Source of the DNA: Xanthostigma xanthostigma
Lineage: Eukaryota > Arthropoda > Insecta > Raphidioptera > Raphidiidae
Assembly: GCA_963575645.1 (NCBI GenBank)
Contig: OY754468.1
Location: 19,678,465 to 19,742,464, forward strand
Reading direction: 5' to 3'
Length of the DNA: 64,000 nt
The notes beneath the pieces are model-generated. The model ran no database searches. It saw only the letters and a program-made list of their open reading frames with translations, and was not told where the DNA came from. The position numbers and the translations under genes were made by a program. Of the stretch, positions 1 through 12,717 are shown one piece after another. Each line of letters begins with the position of its first letter. The stretch's first letter is position 1.

Positions 1-225
1 AAAAGAGACATATATAGCTTGCACTGTTTGATGCTTACACTCATAACTGCATATTGAGTAAATAGACAAAGTTTGGTATAGTTATTCTTCCATATAATTT
101 GATTATGTGCCGCTTTCACTCTCGATCTCGCCCCTGCTCTTGCGCTGTAACGCTGCTGGTTCGTGCTAGGCCCTTAACTTTTTTTAAAATTTAAGTACAA
201 AAGTTTCTATTTGAAATCGTTTATT

Positions 226-322
226 AGAAAATTGATTAATTCTGACAATTATATTTGATTAAATAAAATTATCGATCAATTTTTTCAGACTATATATTGA
301 CAAAAATTATAAAAAATTTAAT
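226..322. repeat. Arm fragment of the palindromic hammerhead-like repeat family
   Basis: The stretch matches one outer arm of the palindromic elements at 13232-13510 and 45495-45872 (shared words such as AATAAAATTATCGA and TTTTTCAGAC). It ends where the pogo-like element at 325 begins, so that element probably inserted at a TA inside this older repeat copy. Confidence 0.5.
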
Positions 323-324
323 TA

Positions 325-820
325 CAGTGTAACCTCTTTATAACGAATCTCAAGGGACCAAGCATTTTCTTCGTTATAAAGAGTTTTCGTTATATGGAGG
401 GAAGAAAGAAAAATAACCAAATTTCACCTAATTAATTTATTCCAAACACATATAATCTGTTAACTTTGCCTGACGTTTTTTGCTATGCCAATATTTGTTT
501 AGTATTTTATTAAGTATTTTATGCATGTCTTAAGATGTGGTGGAATCATCTTCATTAAAAAATAGGAATTTTTTGATAAGTTTGGCGGCATCGAGTACTT
601 GTTGAATAGTTAGTGATGATTCAGAATCGTCCTCTTTACGTCTGTAAATATTTGCTGACGCCTAAATATGAGCATATTTCTTCGTAATAGAGAATGGCTG
701 TTGCGCTATAAAGAGGGTATTAATGTATGGGTTTTAAGGTAAACCAACCAAACTGTAAAGATTTCTACGTTATAGGGAGTTTTTCGTTATAACGAAGGAC
801 GTTATAAAGAGGTTACACTG
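325..820 (-). mobile_element. Non-autonomous pogo/Tigger-like DNA transposon
   Basis: Perfect terminal inverted repeats of about 21 bp begin CAGTGTAACCTCTTTATAAC, and each end is flanked by TA, as in the Tc1/mariner/pogo superfamily. On the minus strand, about 475-660 translates to a stretch resembling the pogo/Tigger transposase C-terminus (residues such as SLTIQQVLDAAKLIKKF), so this is an internally deleted copy of a coding element and not a random palindrome. Only about 500 bp remains, too short for a working transposase. Further copies of the terminal motif lie just inside both ends. Confidence 0.8.
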
Positions 821-1610
821 TATATGTAATGTTATATTTTTTTGTATTTTATATTTAATTTTTTTATTATTTTTTATGTATAATTCTTGCAGTCAACTAA
901 ATGTAATCGTCCAATATTAAAGTTATTAATATTTTACTGTGATCAACGAAGACTGTTTAATAATTAATTAATTAATTTAGGTATATATTAACTAATTAGC
1001 TGGTACACAGGAATATTAACAATAAAATTAAATAAAAATAAGGAATCTAAAGTAATACTGACTAAAAGAGTACAACGGGATGCAATATTTCTAAGGCGAT
1101 TACATAATTTGCTGGAAGAATTATGGACAAATATTATAAAGCAGATGTCACAAAATAGTGACAATTTCCACTTAACCACAGCACTGCCTGATATTATAAT
1201 TTCGAATCAAAGTCAATGCATAATATCCTGCATCTATTTCAAGTTTATCAAACTATAGTATAGTTTAAATTTAATTGCATAACGTACTAGTGTCAATATT
1301 CATTTTCTTATTGAACAGACGAAACAATTAATCTGTTAACAAAATTTGTAAAATATTAGCCATGGAACCCACGGTGTTTATATTTTAAATCATAAAAAAA
1401 TATTTGAAGTTTAGTTAAATATTTTATTTTTGATATTATCTACAATTTATACATATTTTACAAAATTTAAAAAAGTGCTTAAACCTATTTATAATTTGTA
1501 TGGTTGGTAATTTGAAGGATTTTCATTGTCTCCGTGACCTGAAACAGAAAATCATTTTTTTTTTGATACATCACTTAAAATGAAAAAAAGTTCTCTGCCA
1601 ATAAATAATA

Positions 1611-1899
1611 CAGAGTGACCTTGCTCGTATTCCTCTCTGAAGAAGAAACTATGACTAATTTGAAATGATTTAACCTCTGTCACTTGGGGGTCGAAGAAAA
1701 TCTACTTTGTTTATGTAATACGTTGTGTGAAAACTTACAACAAATAAAAAATAAAATAAAAAATTATTCACAGAAATGTCATTATCATAAAAAAAATTTG
1801 ACGCATTACCGACTCCCAAGTGATATAGAGGTTAAATCATCCAAATTAGTCATAGTTTCTTTTCCCGAGAGGTATACGAGCAATTACCGGTCACCTGTA
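1611..1899. mobile_element. Foldback MITE
   Basis: Two arms of about 85-90 bp are inverted copies of each other (1611-1695 and 1805-1899). The outer ends read CAGAGTGACC and, inverted, ACAGGTGACC. The arms share words such as AAACTATGACTAATTTG and TTTAACCTCT. The open frame across the centre follows from the inverted repeat and is not a gene. Superfamily not identified. Confidence 0.6.
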
Positions 1900-2744
1900 T
1901 ACGTTTCGGTATTATTGTTTTTCTCCAAAACGGCTGAACTAATTTTGGTGTGGTTTGTTGTTAACATTTTATCGCTTTTTATTAAGATTTTTAAGAGATA
2001 CATTAACTAGTTACCCGTAAAAAAATTCACAAAAGACTGTTAGTTTGTAGGTAGGCACCTATACTAGCGTAATTATATAATATGTTTGTATATTTATAAA
2101 GCAGACTTATAAAACTTTTTCAACAAAAACAGTTTGTCTAATTTATTTAAAGTTTTCAAAACAACTTTCATAGCCAAACATAAAAGCGCTGTCAAACTTT
2201 TGATAGACACGTTCTGAATACATCGTTATTATTGTGTATATGTTATGTCAAAATCAGTATATCAAAGGATACGCTAATATCTTTATGAATATTGTGCTAT
2301 TCTTAAAATAGAATTAAATCATTTACTATGTGAATGAATGAAAACAGATCAATTTAGCAATATTGCGATTAGAACGCAGAGGTGGCGCATGGCCAATTTT
2401 AATGAGTGTTCTGCAGAGTCAACCAGATATACCTTCTAAAACGAACTAGCTATGGGAGGGAGGGTAAATAAATTATGAATCACATCTATGATTATGTTGC
2501 TTTAATTATTAACTTTTTGCAAACATTGTCGACAACAAACTACAATATACACTGTAACACTAGTCACTACTGTTATAAGCCGTGTATCATGTATGTGTGT
2601 ATGTACGACATACGTATCGCTGAGTCAAAGCCGTCAACGGTGTTGACTGAGTGAGATAGCTTCAGAGAACACTTCTAGTATATTATGGTAGTGATACATG
2701 TTTATTTGTGTACTAATGCGCTTACACAAAATTTATCTAAATAA

Positions 2745-3022
2745 CTTGGGGATCAGGAGTTGCACGGTGTACATCGGAGGCATCTGATGGTCTTCGGAGC
2801 GCAGAACAGCGCCTAAACGCAAGAAAGTCTGCCATACAGAACACACACGAGTTTTGTTGTCTGCCAGTGACTGTTAAACTAAAGCGTTGACTTTATAACT
2901 ATTACATTATTTCCTCACAGTAAATATTGGTTAGATATTATTATGGAAAATAAAATTAATTCAAGAATTATGAAGTATCTAAAATTTTGGTTGTTCTGCA
3001 GTGCTCATAGAGGAACCATCAC
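2745..3022 (+). repeat. Dispersed repeat, also present inverted at 33376-33668
   Basis: Many blocks of this stretch recur in reverse complement at 33376-33668, for example GATCAGGAGTTGCAC and the GTTCTGCAG / GAGGAACC block. Two copies 30 kb apart show a dispersed repeat. Nothing coding is recognisable and I cannot assign a class. Confidence 0.55.
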
Positions 3023-4410
3023 TGTTAGAAAGTCTAAAATTAAGGTTGCATAGATTTATGAAATAGAAGTAGTATTTTTAATTTTATATGTACACAGCAT
3101 CCCACGAAGTAAACATGTAAATAACGCTGTCAAATATTTTTAAACGCGTCAGTGGACTACTTTAATATACAGCGCGTATCACCTCACCGGTGTTCTAGGG
3201 AGTCAAAATATTAATATACAACTTGGCATACTGTTAAAGATCAATAAAAAACCTTGTTTATTTTATTTAAATGAAATTTCTGTAGCGAGAGAGATTGTAG
3301 ATTATAGACGCTTAACAGCTGAGATCATCATCGTCTATGTGTGTATTAGGAAATCTGCCACCCATCATACACAAATCGATTGACACGAGCTTCGGTTCCT
3401 GAAAACGCTAATTCTCAAAAAACATTGGAATGCAAACTACATTGTTTCCCCTGAGGGGAAAACTTCTTGAGTTATGACTCATGGAAGGTTGGAGTGATTC
3501 CGATTGGAGATAGAAAAATCGTGACGTAAGGAGAAAGGAAACCTCGGTAATGCTATAAAGGAATTGGTTTGCTCTCTAATATCTGGCAGAAAAAAAATCA
3601 GTATTTCTATAAACACTTTTTACTACACTTGCTTTACATGCATTTACACATGCATGTATTGTGACCCATTACACTACTAGTGCAGTAAAGTAAAATAAAA
3701 CTGGTAGCTTTATAGCGATTCCATAATAAACTACTTTTGTCGTAAGTTTATTTATTTTTTTATAACCTACTATTAGAAGTGACGTTTGTTCTAAAGTGAA
3801 CTATCAATTATTATAGGTACTTATTCTGAAAATGAAGTAAAAACGAATTATTTAATAGGAGGTTAACATTAAAACTCGCTGGAGCCCGTTTTAATCACAA
3901 TGTCACAGCTCGTCGTAATATAACTTATTATATATTAGATATCGTGCCCATTATGACATTCTTTTATTTTGATCGAAATTTTTCGAAATTCGTTTCTTAC
4001 CTAGACAAGACCCCGAAATTTAATTTTGATCAAAACTCAGAATTCGAAAAAGAAAAAAATGATAATTTGGTCCTGATAATGCTAGTCTGTACATTAGATT
4101 CTTAAAATATTTAAATCAAATCCACATATTATTACATAACTGAAATAATTAATAAATCAAAATAGTTGGCAAAACCAAAAGTGCACATCCCGCAAGTTTT
4201 CCACTGTATGATAAAAAAATAACAATTAAAAAATATTTTTAATAAATTTAAAAAGATTTAAAAATTTAAAGAAATAAATTGAAAAAATTTTTTTTTTAAG
4301 TTTGCAAAAATAAAAAAAATTAAGAACTATACATAATATAATATATAATTAATATCAAGTGGAATAAAATAAAACAAAATAAAAAGAAAAAAAAGAAAAA
4401 AAATATCAAT
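3023..4410. other. Intergenic, no gene seen
   Basis: AT-rich DNA with no convincing exon, RNA gene or transposon end that I can recognise. From about 4200 it becomes A-rich, leading into the tRNA-like unit. Confidence 0.5.
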
Positions 4411-4483
4411 GGTTTCGTAAGGAATCGAACCCAGGACCTTGCCCTTGGGGATCCAACGGCATAACCATTGCGCCACGGCGGCC
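4411..4483 (-). repeat. tRNA-like Pol III unit (degenerate)
   Basis: Read on the minus strand it has an A box (TGGCGCAATGG) and a perfect B box (GGTTCGATTCC) at tRNA spacing, followed at once by long T runs that would stop RNA polymerase III. The acceptor and T stems pair poorly, and the anticodon arm folds as a 4-bp TTGG/CCAA stem with a short loop, so it is not a working tRNA. It is best read as the tRNA-derived head of a SINE or a tRNA pseudogene; the A/B boxes most resemble tRNA-Arg. Confidence 0.6.
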
Positions 4484-4961
4484 TAATACAGAAGTGGTGT
4501 TATCACGGTATACAAGTGTAGCACTTGTTTTATGGATTACACTATATTTACAAATTGTTTTTAAACTTTTAGCTGTCAAAAATAATAAAAAATAAAACTG
4601 TTTATAAAAATTAAACTACTGAACACATTTTAGTGAATTTAAATAGGGTTCTGGTCTGATAGTAAACAAAGTGAATAAAATATAACCCAAGGCAATCCGA
4701 CCAAAATTGCGATCTGTAGAGTCGTGACGTACATACGTACGTACATACGTACAGACCAACCGACAACTGCTGTTTGTGATTTTCAATTACAATTTTAATA
4801 GTATTTATGAACTCAAATTGATTTAAAAATGGTTCTATTGTATAGATTAGAATCTCCTCTTTTCAAAAAGCTTCAATTTGAATGGATTTCGTGTGAAATT
4901 AACTTAGATATAACTTCTTATATGAACGAAAGTCAGCTCTGACGCACAAAGCGATAATAAA

Positions 4962-4990
4962 GCACATACCGCTAGTTTAGCGGTATGTGC
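4962..4990. other. Perfect 13-bp hairpin
   Basis: GCACATACCGCTA is followed after three bases by its exact inverse. Isolated, with no recognised element around it. It could be a small foldback footprint. Confidence 0.45.
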
Positions 4991-5592
4991 AATATTACAT
5001 CGAAAATAAAGAAATAAAATTGTGTGTTTTTTTTGTGAAACTTTGGAGGTAATCACAATAATTTAATGCCCATCTAATATCCTTGTCACCAAAAAATATT
5101 GTTTAGTCTGGTAACTCAACCAAAAATAGAAGGATTATATTTTAATTTTCATCTATTATTACCTTTGAGTTATTTTGAACTACGAAACAAGACTTATGAT
5201 TCACCTGTATATTTATTATACTTTTTTATTTTTTTGAAAATATCACATCATAACCCTGTTCATTCATATTTATTAGTTTCAGCTTGTTATCGCTAGTCAA
5301 TAAATTATTAACAAATAACTATTCAACTTTTTGGACAGTGACCTAAAAATTAACATTTGGAGCAAAGACAGGTTTATATTATAAATCTATATTTACCAGG
5401 TAGCAGTGGCTATATATTTTTTCGCAAAATAAAATCCTATTTTTGTTCCTGGGGAGAAAATCGAAAATCCGGATCCGTTAGGTTCTGCCCCGTGCCCTAT
5501 ACTAGAAGTTTGTAGTTTCAGTTCTCTAACTCAAAAGAGGGCTTCAAATACACATTAGGAATTCAGTATAAAGTAGTGTTGATCCGATAGAA

Positions 5593-5708
5593 TGTTACGA
5601 TGAAGGAAGGTTTTGATTGAGAATCATAAGCTTTACCAATGTTGCACTAGCGTAACATTGGTAAAGTTTATTTATGATCTTCAACCAAAACCTTCCTTCA
5701 TCGTAACA
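5593..5708. mobile_element. Foldback MITE (116 bp)
   Basis: A near-perfect inverted repeat with arms of about 53 bp (ends TGTTACGATGAAGGAAGG) and a loop of about 6 bases. No coding content. The family is unknown and no clear target duplication is visible. Confidence 0.6.
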
Positions 5709-6861
5709 CATTAGAAAGTTATATCTAGATAAGGTCAGTGTTTTTTAAAGGTCAATTTCTTATCGTAATATTACAATCATGCAGTCTGATTTTATAATGA
5801 AATATTAATTTTTTACACAAAAAATGTGCAAAATAAGCTCCCTTTTCTGAATACGTCGAAAATGGTACTTAGAATTACAAAGTTGTGTTTACTGAGCGGA
5901 GAGTGAGAGCGATGTCAAGTGTGCCCCCGTAACGATTATCCAATTCCTCAAAGTTTTGAATTTCTAACACAAAAAGCAGAACAATTTAATGCGCGGAAAG
6001 TTCGATAACAGAAGAATTTCAAAGGCAGGAACAGTCCAGATTTGTTTGCGTAGGTTAGGTGCTTTTAGTTAGGTTAGGAACTTGGCAACTACCCTATGCC
6101 TTTGGTTCCTAGCTTCGCCACGAATTGCTTTCCGACTAAAAAGAGCTATAGGCTTTAAGAGGCAATTTGAAATAGTTCATGTTGAGTTGCGTAAGTTAGG
6201 TTAGGTTAAATTAGGCACATTTTTGTTTTGCCCTGGGCAACAGTCAATGTAAATCCGGCATTGGTCCTTGCTAACAACGATTGGGCTAACACAGATTTAA
6301 AATAAAGTTCTGTATCTATGTGTAAAAACATTTTTTATTTATAAAAAACAATACAAAAACAGCCAATAAAAATAGATTATTCATGTTAATTTTAAAACAA
6401 AACTTTTTCACATGTTTTGTTTTTCAAAAAAAAAAAAAAAAAAATAGTACTTATTCGAATACTGAAAGATATGAGAAATATAGCGACTGAAAAACATTAA
6501 AAATATGTTAACGTTAATACATAACATTTGTGTTTTCAAAACATAAATTTAGAGATGCGATAGTAAACAGGACGCATTAGTCAATCCAACGGGCGTTACG
6601 ACCAGAGAAACTGGAACCATACCTTAGCTTCATATAATATATGAACACGTGTTAGAAATATCGCGATTTTAGGGTAAAGGAACCACTTCTCGACCACCCA
6701 CCTGTCGTCTGATCATATTGTGTAATTAGGTACATGAGCTAAAAATGGGAGGAGGTGTCCGGCGAAATCTCACCAAATCTCATTTAAAGGGAGGGAAGTG
6801 GTCAACGAAAATCTCACGTCAATTTTCTAATTCAGAGAATATACCTACATTATTTTAACAG

Positions 6862-7525
6862 ACTAGCGGCCCGATTCGGCTTCGCCTGAATTCATAGATT
6901 TATACCGATTTTTCGTTTACTTACGTCGCAAAATTGATCTCCACAGAAAGCGCTTTTATTTTAACTGGCTAATATATATCCTATATGTCCATCCCGAAAG
7001 TTACTTCTAAATTGAAGGAGATTTATTTGGATTAGGAACAATTGAAAAATAAGCTTTACCAGAGTATCGCTTGTGGCAAACGTTTCGAAAAATATATTTC
7101 TATTATCAGGGCCTCAAATACATAAGATAGCACAATATTTATTTTCTTATTGGACAGAACAATTTTATTAAAAAATTGTTTTTGATATTTTTAAATTAAA
7201 AACTGTTGAAATTCATAATAAATGATCATATTGTATATTATAATAATTTGCCCAATTTACCATCTCAACTTACATTGCGGCTCTGATGATGAAAATATAT
7301 TTTTCGAAACGTTGGCCACAAGCGGTACTCTGATAAAGCTTATTTTTCAATTATTGTTCCTTAACCAAATAAATCTCCTTCAATGCATATTTTTAGAACA
7401 AAACTTCTACTAACAATTAGTTCTAAAAATTAGTGAAAGCATTTTTGGGATCCGATAAATATGGTAGTTTCGGAGATTACCTCCTACATCCTAACTTTAT
7501 TTGTTTATAGTATTAGTATAGATAA
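6862..7525. mobile_element. RTE-type retroposon tail interrupted by a palindromic element
   Basis: The left end reads ACTAGCGGCCCGATTCGG, the usual start of lepidopteran RTE-derived 3' fragments, and the right end runs TTCGGAGATTACC to AGTATTAGTATAGAT, their usual 3' end. The palindromic element at 7011-7384 sits in the middle, splitting it. Other copies of the same kind in this window are at 15675-16265, 27827-27965 and 46420-46712. Confidence 0.55.
7011..7384. mobile_element. Palindromic element with hammerhead-like cores
   Basis: Arms of about 105-115 bp (7011-7115 and 7270-7384) are inverted copies. On the plus strand 7283-7309 reads CTGATGA, a stem able to pair GAAAA with TTTTC, then GAAA: the conserved core of a hammerhead ribozyme. 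The inverted arm keeps CTGATAA and GAAA. A candidate stem III follows (C-GUUG-G), but the base expected to be U before the cleavage site is C, so activity is doubtful. Hammerhead cores are known from the ends of Penelope-like elements and retrozymes, so this may be a derivative of such an element; that assignment is inference. Confidence 0.5.
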
Positions 7526-7927
7526 CTTTTAAAAATTATAAGAAAAATCTCACCTGAGGGGGAGAGGGTGTACCTTTACATCTTACCAAATCTCACCAGC
7601 AGGGATTCAAATTTAGAAAAAAACACCTCGCGCAATTAATGTACGCCGCCCATCGTATGTGAATATCTGTTTGTATGTAAGTTTGTTACTCAATCACGCA
7701 TCAATTACAATGAATTTTTGTACGTGTGATGACTCAGTTAGCCCATACGCTACTTTTTACCCTGTCGATTCACTAGTTTCCGAAACATAGTACGAAACTT
7801 TATAAAAAATCACTTAAAAACTTTTATTTGCGTTTATAAAGACCTGTTCAACGATACCCCACGTAATGGAGTGCGTGAAAATCCAAATCAATGGAAATAT
7901 GGCGGAGTTAAAAGGCTGCGGCATACG

Positions 7928-8202
7928 CAGGCGCGGTCCGAAGGGGGGGGGGGGGTCACAGGGGACATGACCCCTCTCAAAATCTAAGGTCAAATTGAAA
8001 AATCTCAAAAATTTGCCAAATAATAAAAGGAAATTTTTAGCTACAATACAAAAAGACGACTTCCATTTGTTTTATAGGTATTAGATAATGTATAAAATAA
8101 AATTGTGTCTTGTGCAATAATGTTTATTTTATTCCAGATACCTATTTTTTATTAGTGTAGTGAGTGACCCCCCCCCCAAATTTCAGGCTGCGACCGCGCC
8201 TG
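7928..8202. mobile_element. hAT-type MITE with 8-bp target duplication
   Basis: The ends are CAGGCGCGGTC and its inverse, each followed inward by G- or C-rich runs. Flanking 8-mers GGCATACG (7920-7927) and GTCATACG (8203-8210) agree at 7 of 8 bases, the hAT target-duplication length. It has no coding remnant; the 64-residue frame across it is accidental. Confidence 0.75.
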
Positions 8203-8796
8203 GTCATACGGGCAGACGTCAGACAGACATGGAGGAACTTGCTATTTGGCTAAGGTACTTTAACCCTTTGAGAGCCAAGAAGTATAATCGCGCTCCTCAG
8301 TACGATGTCTTTTGTTCCCGCACGAACTACTACGATTGATTCTTCTATATTGTTTTGGAATTGGAATTAGATATGTTTTAAGTCCACATCGAAAAAGTCA
8401 CATTTAGCTAATTCTCTAAAAATTATGTTGGTACTCAAAGAATTAATAATCTACTTTCCCAAGTATAAATACGAAAGTGATCGACTAAAGATAAGTGGTC
8501 GAAAACCGGCACCTGTACCCCATAGCGGGATCGGAATGAGATCAGAACGACACGGTCCGTATGTTTCATGTTCCGCAGATTACATCATTTTAACTCTTTT
8601 ACTACAGTTTTTCTTTGCATACTGCACCGTATGTGTGCTTGCGTGCTAATTAACTAGTTAATTAACATCGCTTAAATTTCGTCATCTGTCGATTAATAGT
8701 TATTCTTTGCCTGCGGCTCTGCTTTTGTCAATGTCGCGGTTTTGACAAACATATTGTCCTCAAACAGATTATAACCGTATAAAAAATACTTTATAC

Positions 8797-9323
8797 AGAG
8801 GCTGATTTTTAAGTTGAATCTTCTTTTTTAACAGCATGTAGAAATCAAATAGGCGAACAAATATTTTAAGTAACTTTTTTATCAAAACTCAAAAATAAGA
8901 GAGAAACAGCTTTTCAAAGTTTAATGAAATATTTTAAATTTTATTTAATTAATTTAAAAGCCCGGTTAACACACGCGAAGAAATGATAGCACAAATCGGA
9001 AATGTATCCCAAATAATTCGTGGAAGGCCTTTATCGCTACTAAAAGCATGTACATGCATGGCTACGACGCACGCATCTTTGTGTCCAACAAAACGGAGAC
9101 AACTTCGAACAAATTCTGTCAATACTTGATAATGACATAACATATTTACATAGTGACATAACATAACGCCAGGACCGACCTCAAAATTTGGTAAAATTTA
9201 ATTAAACTTTGAAAGCCCGTTTCTCTTTTATTTTTGAGTTTTAATAAAAAAGTTACTTGAAATATTTGTTCGTCTATTTGATTTCTACACGCTGTTAAAA
9301 AAAAAATTAATCAACCTGTATAT
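8797..9323 (+). mobile_element. Deleted Tc1/mariner-like transposon with transposase 3' remnant
   Basis: Inverted arms of about 120 bp (8802-8925 and 9213-9323) end near CAGGTTGATT. Between them, about 8964-9165 encodes on the plus strand a remnant of a transposase C-terminus: one frame gives TREEMIAQIGNVS, a shifted frame gives RRTHLCVQQNGDNFEQIL before a stop. Such endings are typical of insect Tc1/mariner-type transposases. The frame change shows decay, and everything upstream of the C-terminus is deleted. Confidence 0.65.
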
Positions 9324-10210
9324 AAGTTTGTGTGAATGAGTCCACAAGATTATATCCATCTCCCAGTCCACGGACTGTACAAGCTAGTACAAGGAGCAAG
9401 GATACTGAATCGGGTGATATGAGAGGTCGGGAAACAGCATAATAAGCCCTAGAGGCAACGGTGTTCCCGGTGGCAACCGATTCCCATTTAATAAAAAAAG
9501 TTTGGGTACCAATATTGACAGCGTACCAAATTTTCTCACAATCGCTTCAGTCGTTCTTGAACGATAAAAACAACTAGATAAATATATCGACGATAATTAA
9601 AAAATAATATATTTCAAAAAAATAATAAACCTGACAGCCTGAAAAGTGGACTTAAATAAAAACAGTAAATTTGATATGAATTAGTTTTTGTTATTTTTTC
9701 TTTTTATTTTAGTCCATTTTTCACGCAGTTGGGCTTTTGGCGACATACTGTCATCTAAAGGTGCACATTTTCTGTTTAAATTATTCAGTTAACATTTTAA
9801 ATGTAATGACTGAGCTATAGATGAAGATGGAGCACAAGTACTCAACATAAAATATTAATATTTATTTTATAACGCATAAGTGTCTGACATGATTTATAAG
9901 CGACGGGTGAGAATTCCAGGTCATTTCAAAATTAACTACACTCTTCGGTATACACCCACAATACAGAAGTACACAAATTTATGATATCGACATTTTCCAG
10001 TTACGAGAGTTTCAATAATTTTTTCTGAAGAAATGGCAAGTGAAAATTCTTTACGCTCGGTAGGACAAGTTTGATTCTTGAGTTTGAAAGTCAAACGGAA
10101 AAATGTTACGTGACGTTGAAAAAAGCGTCTATAGGGATCTCCGTAGATTCACGAACGTTAAATCTATACTTGGGATATCATACTCTATAAAAACGGACTG
10201 TACAACAATA
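9324..10210. other. Intergenic, no gene seen
   Basis: No exon or transposon end recognised. Weakly structured AT-rich sequence. Confidence 0.4.
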
Positions 10211-10286
10211 GGCTACGATAGCTAAGAGGTATAACTACTGCCTCGTATGCAGAAGGTCGTAGACTAGATTCCGATCGTTTGCACCA
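10211..10286 (+). repeat. tRNA-like sequence (Thr-CGT-like), degenerate
   Basis: The order GGCTACGATAGCTAAGAGG, a CTGC/GCAG anticodon stem around loop CTCGTAT (anticodon CGT), then a damaged B box (GACTAGATTCC) and an ending GCACCA resembles a tRNA. Acceptor pairing is poor and the B box departs from GGTTCGANTCC, so it is likely a decayed SINE head or pseudogene and not a functional tRNA-Thr. Confidence 0.4.
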
Positions 10287-11300
10287 TTATTTTTCTTTAT
10301 TTTATCTTATCAACTATTACATATTTGACCGATATATTTTGTCAGGTTTTTTAATATTCTCTTTTTTCATATAATCAAACCAATGTTTTTAGAGTTGTTT
10401 CTCGGAGAAGAATAGTTTTTAGCAAGGGGGGTGCAGCTGCGAGACGGCGTTTTTTGCGACGTTTAAGTCTATATTCGACGCGACTAGATGTTTCACTTCT
10501 GTAGTGAGTAGTGTAAAATGCTGAGTCTTTTTTAAATTATATTTTCTATGGAAGCAAATATTTTGAAAATTAGTGATTGAGTTCTTTTAATGAAAAGTGT
10601 ACATATTTTTCAAAAAAGTCCCCGATTCGACAACCGATTGTTTTTAAAAATAGTTATTCATATAAAAATTGAATATACAGCTGTTTGTAAATACAAAATA
10701 TTGAGAGTCCGTACCTAAATTAATAGTATGCTTGCTTTAATGAAATCTGGATATATGCCAAAAATATTTTTGCTACGTCTTTCATGTCTATAATTGCAGT
10801 TTTAAACACGGCATTTAAAATACTTAAATAAAAAAACATTCTAAAAATAAAAATGCAAGTTATAAACACTACAAACTGAGGTGTTTATGTTATACAGAAT
10901 GTGTTGAATTAAAAAATATTTTTTTAATAACAAAAAAAAAGTTATTTACAAGAAACAATGTATTTTTTTTCATATCATAAAACATTATTGTATTACTTCA
11001 TTGATTTTTTTGTTATTCATCCAATTTTACAGTCAGAACAAAAAAAAAATAATAATACTAAAAAAATACATACTCGCACCTTTACTCCCACCATTATTGC
11101 ATATAAATCTATTCTGTGACACACCTTTACTTCCACCATATTTGGATACAATTTAATCACTAACATAATAATATTATGTACACCTATTAGGTACCTATAT
11201 ATTTTTTGTTGCTATTTATCGTATGTCGCTTGTTGTCTACTTATATAAAAATATTGAACGTCTGTAACCTTCTGTTATTTAGATATAAAACTAATCAGAA
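10287..11300. other. Intergenic, no gene seen
   Basis: AT-rich, with T- and A-runs between 10900 and 11060. No coding or RNA feature recognised. Confidence 0.4.
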
Positions 11301-11307
11301 TATGCCT

Positions 11308-11970
11308 CGTAACACCATCAGATTAGCGTTTCGCAAAATTTCTCGAGAATTCTCGAGAAAGTCTTTAGTCGAGACGGGAAAAAACGCAACGCCTCGAGAA
11401 CTCGAGAAATCAATTCAGTGCGCTAGGTCACTAAAAAAACAACTACGAGTCTATAGAGTATTATTTGGCGGGTTACTGGTTTAGTTTTAGTTGGCATACT
11501 ATGCTCAAATTGAAAAAATAGTATTGAAAGATAATTATGATTTGCTTAATCGAAAGGCTGTGATGTTATTTTCATAATAGTTTATAAATATAAAAGGCAT
11601 TTTTAGTTTAAGTTGGCAGCAAAATGTTTGTTTTGTTAAACAAGTTTTTATAGTTATCTCTAGGTAAATATATGCACTAGTAATTTTGTTGATTTAATTT
11701 TACTAATTATTTTTTATTTAATTAAAGACTATTGTTCATTTGGGAACTAGGGACCCAATAATTATAAAAAAGTTAAGTACTACCCTACTCTTTACTTTTT
11801 GTATAGACCAGCCGAGTATAGTTTGTTTTATTTATTGTTTGTTGTTGATTTGATAGTTTTAAAATAACATCGTGTTTTATTAAAAATTTCTCGAGATACT
11901 CGAAAAAATCCTGGTCGAGAATTTTCGTGCCTCGAGAGATATAAAAAGTCGAGAAAACAGAAACCCTAGT
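11308..11970. mobile_element. Possible hAT-like MITE with CTCGAG-rich ends
   Basis: The left block (11320-11430) and right block (11885-11970) are rich in TCTCGAGA motifs and are roughly inverted. The right end read outward-in is CTAGGGTTTCTGTTTTCTCG, the left TTAGCGTTTCGCAAAATTTC. The similarity to hAT ends (TAGSGTTTC) is suggestive, but no matching target duplication was found and the arms are imperfect. The 92- and 80-residue open frames here are by-products of the repeat. Confidence 0.35.
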
Positions 11971-12717
11971 TGGATATTCTCGTATGAACACTGAAACAAT
12001 GTCAAAGTCGACAAATTCAAAAAACAAAAAAAGTTAACAGTAAAATTAACGTTATATTAAAGGTACTATTTTTTGAAAATGTAAAATAATACAACGCCCC
12101 CTTGTGAATTTTAGCGTTCTCCTTTTAGGGCGCACTCTGCAATTCACGTACCTCTGTCACCGAAAAGAGATTTCATCACATTCTAGATACACAGACTACC
12201 TAATATCAATTAGATTACTGTTTACTTACCCATGTTATTAACATTATAAAAGGCCAACATAAAGAACCCAGAGAGATAGTAATAAGACGATGAGGATAAG
12301 GTAAGTTGCAAGCAAGTTGCCTGTTTCTGACAATGTAGTTGACGGCATGTTGCTGATTGATATTCTGTAATAAGAAACGTGCATTTCACTCAAATAGATC
12401 AATTGCCAACGTTCAAAGATCGCACACACTTGTCAAGCATCGACCGCACGACCAGCATAGTACGGAGCAAAAAATCTTGTTCGTGAAGGTACAACGGAGT
12501 AGCTCACATCAGACCAGCACCTTCAACCAGCAACCAGCAACTCGGTTGCCTGCAATTTCTGTCTACCCGCGTGCTGGACCGATAGTGCGTTATTGATATG
12601 TTGTTTTCATTACATATTTTGCATTAATTAAACTACTTGAAAGCTGCAAAATGTCTACCGCACAAACTGAACTAAAACTTAATACAAATATTAAGGGCAC
12701 TGTGGTTGTTACAAAAA

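Noticed and set aside
4411-4483. Functional tRNA gene
   Set aside because: Good promoter boxes, but acceptor and anticodon stems do not pair.
6045-6215. Interstitial insect telomere repeat (TTAGG)n
   Set aside because: Only scattered GTTAGGTTAGG words, never more than two or three in a row.
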